This document shows, piece after piece, positions 17,098-25,595 of a DNA stretch of 64,000 nt. Location of the stretch: NCBI RefSeq assembly GCF_041893525.1, contig NZ_CP169068.1; one strand, written 5' to 3'. The DNA is from Phaeobacter bryozoorum. Lineage in GTDB: Bacteria > Pseudomonadota > Alphaproteobacteria > Rhodobacterales > Rhodobacteraceae. Under the pieces are notes generated by a model, which was given only the letters and a program-made list of their open reading frames with translations, made no database searches and was not told the origin of the DNA. Position numbers and translations under genes: made by a program. Every line of letters starts with the position of its first letter. The first letter of the stretch is position 1.

Positions 17098-17601
17098 TCA
17101 GTTCTGTTCCGTCCCGCTGTCCTGCGCCCCGGCGCGTGGTCGGTGACCAGCGCCATGGCGGTCACGGAGCTTTGCCCGGGCAGCTTCGAATTCATCCTTG
17201 CTGATTGCACCATCGTCATTGGCATCGGCGCGGTCAAACATCTTTCCGATCCGGCGCGGTTTCGGCAACTCATCCAGGCTCAGCGCGCCATCCTTGTCGG
17301 CGTCCATCCGCTCCAGCATCGCTGCGGCACGGGTCTTGGCACGGGCCTCGGCAGCCTTTTCCATCTCCGCCAGCGTCAGCTTGCCATCGCCATCCGCATC
17401 CGCCGCAGCAAAGCGCGCCTCGCGCAGACCTTCCATCTCGCTCCTGGTGACCTGACCATCACCATTGGTGTCCATCTCCTCAAAGCTCATCCGTGGACCA
17501 TGCCCGCCCTTGCCCGCAAACCCTGGTTTGGCGATCGCACCGGTGGCCCCGATCAGAGCTCCGACAGCAACAACAGCGGCAATAAAATTGGTATGCTTCA
17601 T
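17098..17601 (-). CDS. Secreted four-EF-hand calcium-binding protein
   Basis: The 167-residue protein has a signal peptide (MKHTNFIAAVVAVGALIGATGAIA) and four canonical EF-hand loops with the DxDxDG pattern: DTNGDG (44), DADGDG (68), DADKDG (100) and DANDDG (126), each ending in the acid at loop position 12. It should bind about four calcium ions in the periplasm or outside the cell. It precedes the sigma factor gene by 64 bases on the same strand, so it could be part of the module's signal or one of its targets. Confidence 0.88.
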   Translation of the reverse strand: MKHTNFIAAVVAVGALIGATGAIAKPGFAGKGGHGPRMSFEEMDTNGDGQVTRSEMEGLREARFAAADADGDGKLTLAEMEKAAEARAKTRAAAMLERMDADKDGALSLDELPKPRRIGKMFDRADANDDGAISKDEFEAARAKLRDRHGAGHRPRAGAQDSGTEQN

Positions 17602-17836
17602 ATCTGCGCGTCCTCTTGCAGCAGGCAGCCCCATGCTGCCGATCACAGAAACAAAACGCAGCCCCATCCGGGTTCCGTCGCAAAAACTTCAAAACCGTCG
17701 CAGAAAGCTTCAACCGTCCATTGCACTGAAGCACTTGGCAGCGCAGTCTTGCGGCATGCCGACGCACTGTGGCGCACTGCCTCTTTAAACTTATGGGAGA
17801 AACGCTCAGATAAGCGGACAAAAGATAGGATTTGTC

Positions 17837-18253
17837 ATGACCGAGTCATCTGTGGCCCTTTCGGCCGATATTCAATCGAACGATCAGGAAGACCGCCCCA
17901 CCATGCCCGCGGTTCTGCGCGGCTGGCGGTGCAAATGCCCCAACTGCGGCGAAGGCAAGCTGCTGCACTCCTATCTGAAGGTGAACGACAGCTGCTCCAA
18001 CTGCGGGCTTGATCTCACCCATGCGCGCGCCGATGACGGCCCGGCCTATCTGACCATTCTGCTGGTCGGCCACATCATGGCCCCGCTGCTGCATGTGGTC
18101 TATTTCACCTGGCGGCCCGAGCCGATGGTCACCTTCACGGTGTTCTCGCTGGGCTGTTTGCTGTCCTCGCTGTTCCTCCTGCCACGGATGAAAGGCATCG
18201 TGATCGCCTATCAATGGGCACGCCGGATGCACGGCTTCGGCAAGGACAGCTGA
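17837..18253 (+). CDS. DUF983 family membrane protein with cysteine knuckles
   Basis: The 138-residue protein has a rubredoxin/zinc-ribbon-like N-terminal part with cysteines at about 32, 34, 37, 53 and 56 (CKCPNCGEG ... CSNCGLDL), then two membrane segments (about residues 70-92 and 98-116). This is the DUF983 layout; function unknown. The N terminus is about 20 residues longer than the core family, and a start at MPAVLRGW (residue 23) is possible. It is divergent from the EF-hand gene and 28 bases before the Nudix gene. Confidence 0.85.
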   Translation: MTESSVALSADIQSNDQEDRPTMPAVLRGWRCKCPNCGEGKLLHSYLKVNDSCSNCGLDLTHARADDGPAYLTILLVGHIMAPLLHVVYFTWRPEPMVTFTVFSLGCLLSSLFLLPRMKGIVIAYQWARRMHGFGKDS

Positions 18254-18281
18254 TCCCGAAAATCGACAGGAAGACCCAGAC

Positions 18282-19049
18282 ATGAGCAAATCGCCCAGCC
18301 CGGCCCAGGCAACCATGGACACCGGCTACGCCGATGCCGCCACTGCCCGCCGGGACACAACACCGATCCGCAACGCCGCGACAATTATCGCCGTGCGCGA
18401 CCGGATGGGCGACGACCCTCAGGTGCTGATGGGGCAGCGCGGGGCAAAGGCCGCCTTCATGCCCAACAAGGTGGTCTTTCCCGGCGGCGCCGTCGATCCG
18501 GGCGACGCCGATGTGCCGCTCGCCAGCGCCCTGCCGCCCCTCTGTCGCGAACGGCTGACGGAGCAGGCGCAGGAGGATCTGCATCACGCCCTTGCCGCCG
18601 CAGCCATCCGCGAGCTGTGGGAGGAAACCGGCCTCATCCTCGGGCAGCCCGGCAGCTGGCCGACAGCCCCCACCCCCGACTGGGTCGAATTTGCCGCGAC
18701 CGGTCATCTGCCTGCCGCCGAGGCGCTGCAATTTGTCTTTCGCGCCATCACGCCCCCCGGTCGCCCGCGCCGCTTTGATGCGCGGTTCTTTCTGGTGGAT
18801 GCGGCGCATGTCAGCAGCGATATCGACGATTTCTCCCGCGCCTCGGATGAGCTGTCGCACCTGCAATGGATCCCGCTCAGCCAGGTGCGCACCTATGATC
18901 TGCCCTTCATCACCGAGGTGGTGCTCGCCGAGGTCACCCGCCGCATCCGCCAGGAAGGCCCGCCCGCAAGCGTGCCGTTCTTTCGCAATGATGATGAATC
19001 GAGCCATTTTCTGCGGCTGAACGGCTATCCGATGCCGCAGGACGGCTGA
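18282..19049 (+). CDS. Nudix hydrolase
   Basis: The 255-residue protein contains a Nudix box whose core is RELWEETG (residues 110-117), preceded by VFPGGAVDPGDAD and with a helical insertion between. This family hydrolyses nucleoside-diphosphate derivatives such as ADP-ribose, coenzyme A or NADH; the large size and the insertion recall the coenzyme A/NUDT19-like group, but no specific substrate signature could be confirmed. It follows the DUF983 gene closely and is likely co-transcribed. Confidence 0.88.
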   Translation: MSKSPSPAQATMDTGYADAATARRDTTPIRNAATIIAVRDRMGDDPQVLMGQRGAKAAFMPNKVVFPGGAVDPGDADVPLASALPPLCRERLTEQAQEDLHHALAAAAIRELWEETGLILGQPGSWPTAPTPDWVEFAATGHLPAAEALQFVFRAITPPGRPRRFDARFFLVDAAHVSSDIDDFSRASDELSHLQWIPLSQVRTYDLPFITEVVLAEVTRRIRQEGPPASVPFFRNDDESSHFLRLNGYPMPQDG

Positions 19050-19081
19050 CCCCCGGCCAGTTGCCTTGCCCGCACGATCGC

Positions 19082-19984
19082 TCAGATCGCCAGCAGCAGT
19101 GCCAGAATGGACAGGATCAGCAAGCCCATGCCCAGGATTTCCCGGCGCGTGATCTGTTCCCTGAAAAACAGCACCGATGCCAGCAGGGACAACAGCAATT
19201 CGATCTGTCCCAGCGCCTTTACATAGGCCGCGTTCTGCAGGGTGAAGGCCCAGAACCAGCAGAAGGATCCCGCCATGCTGGTCAGGCCCACCCAGATTGC
19301 CACCCGCCGCGCCGCCCAGACCCGCGCGATTTCGCCCGGCTCCCGCCACTTCAGCCAGACCAGCATGAACAGCGTCTGCAGGCTCACCACAATGGCCAGC
19401 GTGACCCCGGCACGAAACGCAGGCGCCAGCGCGTCAAGCTCAAGCGAGGCGGCGCGGTAGCTCACCGCGGAAAAGGCAAACAGCACCCCCGATCCCAGCC
19501 CCAGCAGCGACGCCGGACTGGACAGATGCCGCCACCACGGCCCCTTGCTTTCGGGCGTCTTCGACAGCACCAGCACCGCGCAGAGGCCGATGACAATGGC
19601 CAGCCAGCCCAGCGGCGTGATCTGATCGCCCAGCACCACCAGCCCCACCAGCGCGGTCTGAATCACCTCGGTTTTCTTGAAGGTGATGCCCACGGCAAAA
19701 TTGCGCTGGCGAAACAGCGCCACCACGCAGACGGTCGCAAGGATCTGCGCCGTCCCGCCAATGGTGGCAAACACCCAGAACCGCCCGGTCAGCGCGGGCA
19801 TCCCCTGCCCCGATATCGCCAGATAGGCCAGCAATCCGGCCCAGATCACCGGCGCCGAATAGACAAACCGGGCAAAGGTCGCGCCGGCCGACGACAGCGT
19901 GACGCTGCTCAGCACTTTTTGCAGCATGAAGCGAACCGTCTGGAAACTGGCCGCGGCGATAGCGATGGGGATCCACAATGTCAT
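19082..19984 (-). CDS. EamA/DMT-family transporter
   Basis: The 300-residue protein has about ten hydrophobic segments in two similar halves, typical of EamA drug/metabolite transporters of the inner membrane. It begins MTLWIPIAIAAASFQTVRFMLQ and ends with a short hydrophobic tail. The substrate cannot be deduced. It converges with the Nudix gene and is followed upstream on the same strand by the desaturase gene with a 17-base gap, so co-transcription with the desaturase is likely. Confidence 0.85.
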   Translation of the reverse strand: MTLWIPIAIAAASFQTVRFMLQKVLSSVTLSSAGATFARFVYSAPVIWAGLLAYLAISGQGMPALTGRFWVFATIGGTAQILATVCVVALFRQRNFAVGITFKKTEVIQTALVGLVVLGDQITPLGWLAIVIGLCAVLVLSKTPESKGPWWRHLSSPASLLGLGSGVLFAFSAVSYRAASLELDALAPAFRAGVTLAIVVSLQTLFMLVWLKWREPGEIARVWAARRVAIWVGLTSMAGSFCWFWAFTLQNAAYVKALGQIELLLSLLASVLFFREQITRREILGMGLLILSILALLLAI

Positions 19985-20001
19985 ACCGCCCTTATGGGGC
20001 G

Positions 20002-20943
20002 CTATCGGCGCTCTGACCAGATCGGATGTGCCACCGGATCCTTTGCGCGCAGCGCATATCGGCGCAGGACCGCGCCATAAGACGGATAGGCATAGCCTTC
20101 GTTGCGCCTGAGAAACTCCGCGCGCCGACTTCGGTACAGCTTCGGCAACGCGTACCAGGGCACCCCCGGATGGCTATGGTGCACCACATGCAGGTTGTTG
20201 TTCAGAAACAGAAACCCCAGAACACCGCCCCGCTCGATGATCACCGTGCGCGCCGCCGGGCTGACATGGGCGCGATGCTCCAGAAAGGTGCGGATCTTCA
20301 GGATCGCAAGCCCCAGATAGGCCGCCAGCAGATAGGCCCATAGCGGCAGCGCGCTCTGTCCCACCAGCCACAACGTCAGCCCAGCCCCCAAGATATGCAG
20401 CAGCCAGTCGCGCAGCACTGCCATGCTCCCGCCCCGGATCAGCCGCCAGTCCGCCACCATAATACGGATCTGCCCCAGCAGCGGCCCCAGCAGCACCCGC
20501 CCCAGAAGCGTGTTGTTCACCCGCAGCAGCAGCCGCGCCGGCAGCCCCAGCCGCCGCCAGCGCGCCGGATCCAGGTAATTGCTTTCGGGATCATCATAAG
20601 GATCGGTCAGCCGCTCATCCCGGTGATGCGCCAGATGGGTGTCGCGAAACCGGCCATAAGGAATGGCAAGGTTCAGTGGCAGCGCCATCAGCGCCTCGTT
20701 CAGCGCCCTCAGGCGGAACGGATGCCCATGCAGCGCCTCATGACAAAGCGAGGAATGCAACGTGATCAGACAGGCCAGAACCGGCACCGCCAGCCAGACC
20801 GATAGAGGTGGCAGCCAGATCAGTGCCGCGCCCCAGACCGCGTAACAGCCGAGCATCAGCCCCAGCGTGCCCCATTCGACCCGCCCCGGATTAAGCACGA
20901 AACGGTCTAGGCCAGCGCTGCGGGCGGTATGCGGATCAGACAT
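20002..20943 (-). CDS. Membrane fatty acid desaturase family protein
   Basis: The 313-residue protein has the three histidine clusters of the di-iron membrane desaturase/hydroxylase family: HSSLCHEALHGH, HLAHHRDE and HVVHHSHPG, with hydrophobic segments around them. Members desaturate or hydroxylate acyl chains or carotenoids; substrate is not determined. The start MSDPHTARSAG overlaps the stop of the DUF2061 gene by 8 bases (ATGTCTGA), indicating translational coupling. Confidence 0.88.
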   Translation of the reverse strand: MSDPHTARSAGLDRFVLNPGRVEWGTLGLMLGCYAVWGAALIWLPPLSVWLAVPVLACLITLHSSLCHEALHGHPFRLRALNEALMALPLNLAIPYGRFRDTHLAHHRDERLTDPYDDPESNYLDPARWRRLGLPARLLLRVNNTLLGRVLLGPLLGQIRIMVADWRLIRGGSMAVLRDWLLHILGAGLTLWLVGQSALPLWAYLLAAYLGLAILKIRTFLEHRAHVSPAARTVIIERGGVLGFLFLNNNLHVVHHSHPGVPWYALPKLYRSRRAEFLRRNEGYAYPSYGAVLRRYALRAKDPVAHPIWSERR

Positions 20944-21142
20944 GCCGCCGCCCCCAGCCCACGCCTGCCCAGACCCGTTCATAGATCACATAGCACAGGA
21001 ACCCGACGCAGCTGTTCAGGATCGCAAGCCTGCCGCCCAGCCCGGCAGATCCGGTCACCAGCCAGCCAACGCCTGCCATCATTATCAGGCCAAGCAGGTT
21101 CCAGATCACCGCCTTCGCCACGGATCGCGCCCGCGTTTCCAT
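20936..21142 (-). CDS. DUF2061 small membrane protein
   Basis: The 68-residue protein starts METRARSVAKAVIWNLLGLIMM, the DUF2061 signature, and has two membrane segments (about 13-30 and 37-57). The second of two close ATGs is chosen because AGGAGG lies 6 bases before it, whereas the first ATG directly abuts it. Function unknown; it is coupled to the desaturase gene. Confidence 0.8.
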   Translation of the reverse strand: METRARSVAKAVIWNLLGLIMMAGVGWLVTGSAGLGGRLAILNSCVGFLCYVIYERVWAGVGWGRRHV

Positions 21143-21232
21143 CCGCATCCTCCTGTTTTTCCGGCTCCCCTCAGGCCTACCCCGGCGCGACACGATGCAG
21201 AATTCGGAATATGATTAACAAAATTCAGCAAT

Positions 21233-21248
21233 GGTGATAATAATCACC
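21233..21248. promoter_or_regulatory. Palindrome overlapping the leader of the XRE regulator
   Basis: GGTGAT and ATCACC, perfect inverted repeats with spacer AATA, end two bases before the ATG at 21251 and occupy the place of a ribosome site. No purine-rich ribosome site is seen. The position suggests an autoregulatory operator and possibly a leaderless or weakly translated message. Confidence 0.5.
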
Positions 21249-21250
21249 AC

Positions 21251-22123
21251 ATGATTGAAATTCTGGACAAACGGCTGCGCGCCGAACAGTTCCGCCTGCG
21301 TCTCAACCGCGCGCTCAGCGACAGCGGCCTCAGCCAGAGCGCGCTGGCCCGCGCCATCGCCGTCGACCGCTCCACCATCTCGCAACTGCTGACCGACGCC
21401 GGCGCGCGGCTGCCGAACGCCCATGTGGTCGGCGCCTGCGCCGCGGCCCTCGGCGTCTCTGCCGACTGGCTCCTCAGCCTGTCGGACCGCCCGGAGAACG
21501 CCGCCGATCTGGTGGCCGCCAGCCTGACGATGACCGCGGCCCCCCGCGCGCTGGTGGATGAACGTATCTTTGAATGGCACCAGGAGGCACAGGGCTACAA
21601 GATCCGCCATGTGCCCGCCGCCCTGCCCGACATGCTGAAAACCCGCGCCCTGCTGGAATGGGAATATGCCCCGCATCTGGGCCGCACCGCCGATCAGGCC
21701 ATCGGCGCGTCGGAGGATCGTCTGACATGGATGCGCCAATCAGCCTCCGATTATGAAATCGCCATGCCCATCTATGAGCTGGAGAGCTTTGCTCAGGGCG
21801 TCGGCTACTATGAGGGGCTGTCGGCAGAGATCCGGCGGGAGCAGCTTACCCACTTTGAACGCCTCTGTGAGCAACTCTACCCCCGCCTGCGCATCTATCT
21901 CTTTGATGCCAAGCGGCTTTATTCCTCACCGATCACCATCTTCGGCCCGCTCCTAGGGGTGTTCTATGCCGGCTCGCATTATCTGGCCTTCCGCGACAAG
22001 GAGCGGATTGCCACCTTCACCAGCCATTTCGACAATCTGGTGCGCGAGGCGGATATCACCGCCCGGCAGCTGCCGGGACGGCTCAGAGCGCTCAGCGCCG
22101 CGATCAGCAGCGGTTCCACCTAA
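21251..22123 (+). CDS. XRE-family transcriptional regulator with C-terminal sensor domain
   Basis: The 290-residue protein has an N-terminal helix-turn-helix (about residues 15-75: LNRALSDSGLSQSALARAIAVDRSTISQLL ... ALGVSADWLLSLSDRP). A 200-residue C-terminal region of unrecognised fold contains many aromatic residues (FEWHQEAQGYKIRHVPAALPDML, IYELESFAQGVGYYEGL). The C-terminal part may bind a ligand. It converges with the SDR gene and diverges from the DUF2061-desaturase genes, which are possible targets. Confidence 0.82.
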   Translation: MIEILDKRLRAEQFRLRLNRALSDSGLSQSALARAIAVDRSTISQLLTDAGARLPNAHVVGACAAALGVSADWLLSLSDRPENAADLVAASLTMTAAPRALVDERIFEWHQEAQGYKIRHVPAALPDMLKTRALLEWEYAPHLGRTADQAIGASEDRLTWMRQSASDYEIAMPIYELESFAQGVGYYEGLSAEIRREQLTHFERLCEQLYPRLRIYLFDAKRLYSSPITIFGPLLGVFYAGSHYLAFRDKERIATFTSHFDNLVREADITARQLPGRLRALSAAISSGST

Positions 22124-22201
22124 CACCGAGGGCTGCGCCTGCCTTGCAGCCGGGCAGAACATTTCACCGTTGGGCAAGCGTTTCCGCCCGCCACTCCACC
22201 G

Positions 22202-22960
22202 TCACAGCTTCGGGTCCGGATTCTCCGTGTGGCCATCAACCGCAATCACCTGCCCCGATACCAGCCGCGCCGCGTCCGACCCCAGAAAAACCGCCATATT
22301 GGCAATATCGCTGGCCTCCACAAACCGTCCCATCGAGGTGCCGGAGGCATAGCCCGCATAGACCTCATCCCGGGTCATGCCCTTGGCCGCCGCCTCGCGC
22401 TCCAGCACCCCTTCCATCCGCGGCCCTTCCACCGCGCCGGGACAGATTACATTGGCGCGGATGCCAAAGGGGCCAAGCTCCATCGCCAGCGTCTTCATCA
22501 GGCCGATGACCGCCCATTTGGCCGAACAATAAGGCGCCCGGTTCGGATAGCCGTATTGCCCTGCGGTGGAGGATGTCACGATGATCGACCCGGCCTTTGC
22601 CGCCTTCATCAAAGGTGCGGCGTATTTCGCCGCCAGAAAGCAGCCCTCCAGATTGACGCTCACGCATTTGCGCCAGTCCTCCAGCGCAATGTCTTCGATC
22701 AATGCGGTCGGCCCGGCGATCCCTGCATTGGCACAGAGCACATCGAGCCCGCCCCAGGCGTCAGCGATCTCCGCAAACAGCGCCTTGACGCCCGCCTCAT
22801 CGGTGGCATCCACTGCCGTCGCCCTCCAGCCCTCCGGCACGTCTGCCAGTGCGACGGCGCTCACATCCGTGACCCAGACCTGATGGCCGGCGGCGGCAAA
22901 GCCCTCGGCCATGGCGCGGCCAATTCCTGACCCGCCGGCGGTGATCAGAACCCGGCTCAT
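22202..22960 (-). CDS. SDR-family NAD(P)-dependent oxidoreductase in carnitine cluster
   Basis: The 252-residue protein has the short-chain dehydrogenase motifs: cofactor site TAGGSGIGRA (residues 7-16), NAG in CANAGIAG, catalytic serine in VTSSTAG and YxxxK in YCSAK. The substrate is unknown. It begins 10 bases after the stop of the carnitine dehydrogenase gene and so is the third gene of the carnitine operon; it may handle a related hydroxy or keto acid. The end GQVIAVDGHTENPDPKL is normal for the family. Confidence 0.9.
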   Translation of the reverse strand: MSRVLITAGGSGIGRAMAEGFAAAGHQVWVTDVSAVALADVPEGWRATAVDATDEAGVKALFAEIADAWGGLDVLCANAGIAGPTALIEDIALEDWRKCVSVNLEGCFLAAKYAAPLMKAAKAGSIIVTSSTAGQYGYPNRAPYCSAKWAVIGLMKTLAMELGPFGIRANVICPGAVEGPRMEGVLEREAAAKGMTRDEVYAGYASGTSMGRFVEASDIANMAVFLGSDAARLVSGQVIAVDGHTENPDPKL

Positions 22961-22970
22961 GCCCGAAACC

Positions 22971-24443
22971 TCACCGTGGCGCGCCGATGGCGCGGCCCAG
23001 CCCGTCCGGCGCGGGCAATGCGGAATGCGCCTCGGCCAGCTTCACCAGATTGGCCTCGATATGCGGCGCAGGCGGGGCAGAGCGGCGGGTCGCAAGATCC
23101 ACATGCAGCAGCATATGCTCGCCGGTCGCCAGCAGACGCTCGCCCGAATACATTTCGTGCCACAGGTGCATCTTCTTGCCAGCGCCCATGATCACCCGTG
23201 TCCGCACCTGGATCGGATCGCCCGCGTGCACCTCGTCGATGTGGCGGATATGGGTCTCGGCGGTGAAATAGCTGCCGCCACTGGCGATATACTCCGCATT
23301 GCAGCCGATGATCATCATCAGCCGGTCGGTGGATTGCGCAAAGGCATCCAGGTACCGGCTCTCGGTCATATGGCCGTTGTAATCGGTCCAATCCAGCGGC
23401 ACCACGCGGCTCTGGGTCAGAACCGGCTGGCTCAGGTCTTTCAGGTCTTCGATCCGGCGCACCAGCCCGGCCTCGCCCTCGCGGTTCAGGTCATGACTGT
23501 TCTGCAGCGCGCCCGCACCCCAGTTGTTTGCGCCCAGCGCCCGCATCATGCCCACCAGGTTGTCATCCCGGTGCCGCTCCAGCTCGCGGATCGAATACTG
23601 GCCGGACTGTTCGTCCGACTGGCCCGCGATCAGGTCCACCAGCTCATCGGTGAACTCCGGAACATCCATCAGCTTGGTCCAGGGCCAGCTGAGACACGGG
23701 CCGAACTGCGCCATGAAATGCTTCATGCCCGCCTCGCCGCCCGCAACCCGGTAGGTCTCAAAGAGGCCCATCTGCGCCCAGCGGATGCCAAAGCCGTAGC
23801 GGATCGCGTTGTCGATCTCCTCGGTGGTGGCGATACCGTCCTTGACCAGCCACAGCGCCTCGCGCCAGACCGCCTCCAGGAACCGGTCGGCCACATGGGC
23901 GTCGATCTCTTTCTTCAGGTGCAGCGGGTACATGCCGATCTCGGTGATGATCGCCTTGGCCCGGTCGACAACACCCGCCGGGTTGGCCCCGGTGGTGACC
24001 AGCTCCGCCAGCGGCAGCAGGTAGACCGGGTTGAACGGATGCGCGACCACGATCTGACCGGGGTTCTCGCGCCCGTCCTGCAATTGTGACGGCTTGAAGC
24101 CCGAGGTGGAGGAGCCGATCACCGCATCCGGCGCGCAATGCGCCTGCAGCTCGGCATAGACCTTCTGTTTCAGGTCCAGCCGCTCCGGCACGCTTTCCTG
24201 GATCCATGCCGCGCCGTCCACAGCCTCCGCAATGGTGTCATGGAAGGTCAGGCTGCCCTCCGCAGGCAATGCCACATTGCCAAGGCCGGGCAAGCTCCGG
24301 CGGGCATTCCCCAGCACTTCGCCGATCTTGCGCTCCGCTTCCGGGTCCGGGTCGAACACCCGCACGTTCCAGCCATTCAGCAGGAACCGCGCGGCCCAGC
24401 CGCCGCCGATAACCCCGCCGCCGATGATTGCTGCTGTTTTCAT
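22971..24443 (-). CDS. lcdH: L-carnitine dehydrogenase fused to hotdog thioesterase
   Basis: Residues 1-320 are a 3-hydroxyacyl-CoA-dehydrogenase-type enzyme: nucleotide-binding GGGVIGGGWAARF at 8-20, then STSGFKPSQLQ and VAHPFNPVYLLPLAE. This type oxidises L-carnitine to 3-dehydrocarnitine with NAD. Residues about 340-490 form a hotdog thioesterase domain (SRVVPLDWTDYNGHMTESRYLDAFAQSTDRL), as in characterised fusions with betainyl-CoA thioesterase activity. The combination covers the first and last steps of carnitine to glycine betaine. It is transcribed after the BKACE gene (102-base gap) and before the SDR. Confidence 0.92.
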   Translation of the reverse strand: MKTAAIIGGGVIGGGWAARFLLNGWNVRVFDPDPEAERKIGEVLGNARRSLPGLGNVALPAEGSLTFHDTIAEAVDGAAWIQESVPERLDLKQKVYAELQAHCAPDAVIGSSTSGFKPSQLQDGRENPGQIVVAHPFNPVYLLPLAELVTTGANPAGVVDRAKAIITEIGMYPLHLKKEIDAHVADRFLEAVWREALWLVKDGIATTEEIDNAIRYGFGIRWAQMGLFETYRVAGGEAGMKHFMAQFGPCLSWPWTKLMDVPEFTDELVDLIAGQSDEQSGQYSIRELERHRDDNLVGMMRALGANNWGAGALQNSHDLNREGEAGLVRRIEDLKDLSQPVLTQSRVVPLDWTDYNGHMTESRYLDAFAQSTDRLMMIIGCNAEYIASGGSYFTAETHIRHIDEVHAGDPIQVRTRVIMGAGKKMHLWHEMYSGERLLATGEHMLLHVDLATRRSAPPAPHIEANLVKLAEAHSALPAPDGLGRAIGAPR

Positions 24444-24545
24444 GTGATGTCCTTTCGGAACCGGCCGTTTCTTCTGGCCTGAAATATCCTGGGGGTTTGG
24501 GGGCTAGCCCCCAAGTCCGCCGCTACAACTCGGCTCAAACGCCGC

Positions 24546-25463
24546 TCAACCCGCCACCGGTGCGCGTTTCACCAGACCCAGCTGCTCCCGCACGTCCTGC
24601 GGCCCCATCACGCGGGCCCCCATGTTCTCGATGATGGTGCCCGCCCGTTCGACCAGCTGCCAGTTTTCCGCCAGCTGCCCTTTGCCGAGCCACAGGTTGT
24701 CCTCAAGACCCACCCGCACATTGCCGCCCGCCAACACGGAGGCCGCCACATAGGCCATCTGATCGCGCCCCAGCGAGAACGCCGACCAGTCCCAGTCACC
24801 CGGCACATTATTGACCATCGCCATGAAGGTGTTGAGGTCATTGGGCGCGCCCCAGGGGACCCCCATGCACAGCTGGACCAGCGCCGGGCTGTTCAGCACG
24901 CCTTCCTTCACCAGCTCCTTGGCGAACCACAGATGACCGGTGTCGAAGGCTTCGATCTCCGGCTTCACCCCCAGATCGGTCATCATCTGGCCCATGGCGC
25001 GCAACATGCCCGGCGTGTTGGTCATCACGTAATCGGCCTCGGCGAAGTTCATCGTGCCGCAATCCAGCGTGCAGATCTCCGGCAGGCACTCCGCCACATG
25101 CGCCATCCGGGCGGTGGCGCCGATCATATCGGTGCCAGCCTCGCTCAGCGGCAGCGGGTTTTCGGTGTCGCCAAACACCATGTCACCGCCCATGCCCGCT
25201 GTCAGGTTCAGCACCACATCGACATCCGCATCGCGGATCCGCTCGGTCACCTCGCGGTACAGATCCAGCCGACGGCTGGGGGCACCGGTCTCGGGATCAC
25301 GCACGTGGCAATGCACGATCGCCGCCCCGGCCTTGGCCGCCGCAATCGCGCTATCGGCAATCGCCTGGGGTGATCTGGGCACATGCGGGCTGCGATCCTG
25401 GGTGCTGCCAGAGCCGGTCACGGCGCAGGTGATAAAGACGTTTTTGGCCATATTCAGAGGCAT
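24546..25463 (-). CDS. BKACE-family 3-dehydrocarnitine cleavage enzyme
   Basis: The 305-residue protein belongs to the beta-keto acid cleavage (BKACE, formerly DUF849) family: zinc ligands in IVHCHVRDPETG (His51, His53), GMGGDMVFGD, CTLDCGTMNF and a long C-terminal TIM-barrel portion. In carnitine clusters this enzyme joins 3-dehydrocarnitine with acetyl-CoA to give betainyl-CoA and acetoacetate. The neighbouring dehydrogenase-thioesterase fusion supplies the steps before and after. A GAGGGG site lies 9 bases before the chosen ATG, preferred over MAKNVF four codons later. Confidence 0.9.
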   Translation of the reverse strand: MPLNMAKNVFITCAVTGSGSTQDRSPHVPRSPQAIADSAIAAAKAGAAIVHCHVRDPETGAPSRRLDLYREVTERIRDADVDVVLNLTAGMGGDMVFGDTENPLPLSEAGTDMIGATARMAHVAECLPEICTLDCGTMNFAEADYVMTNTPGMLRAMGQMMTDLGVKPEIEAFDTGHLWFAKELVKEGVLNSPALVQLCMGVPWGAPNDLNTFMAMVNNVPGDWDWSAFSLGRDQMAYVAASVLAGGNVRVGLEDNLWLGKGQLAENWQLVERAGTIIENMGARVMGPQDVREQLGLVKRAPVAG

Positions 25464-25595
25464 TTTGGTTTTCCCCTCGATGTACAGGGTTGTGCCCGAG
25501 TTATCCCCAAGCCTGCCCCCAGATTCCTGTTTGTGTTGCTTTCAACAGTGCCGCAGCCTTGGTGCACCCACTAGTCAACATGCGAATCGAACTTG

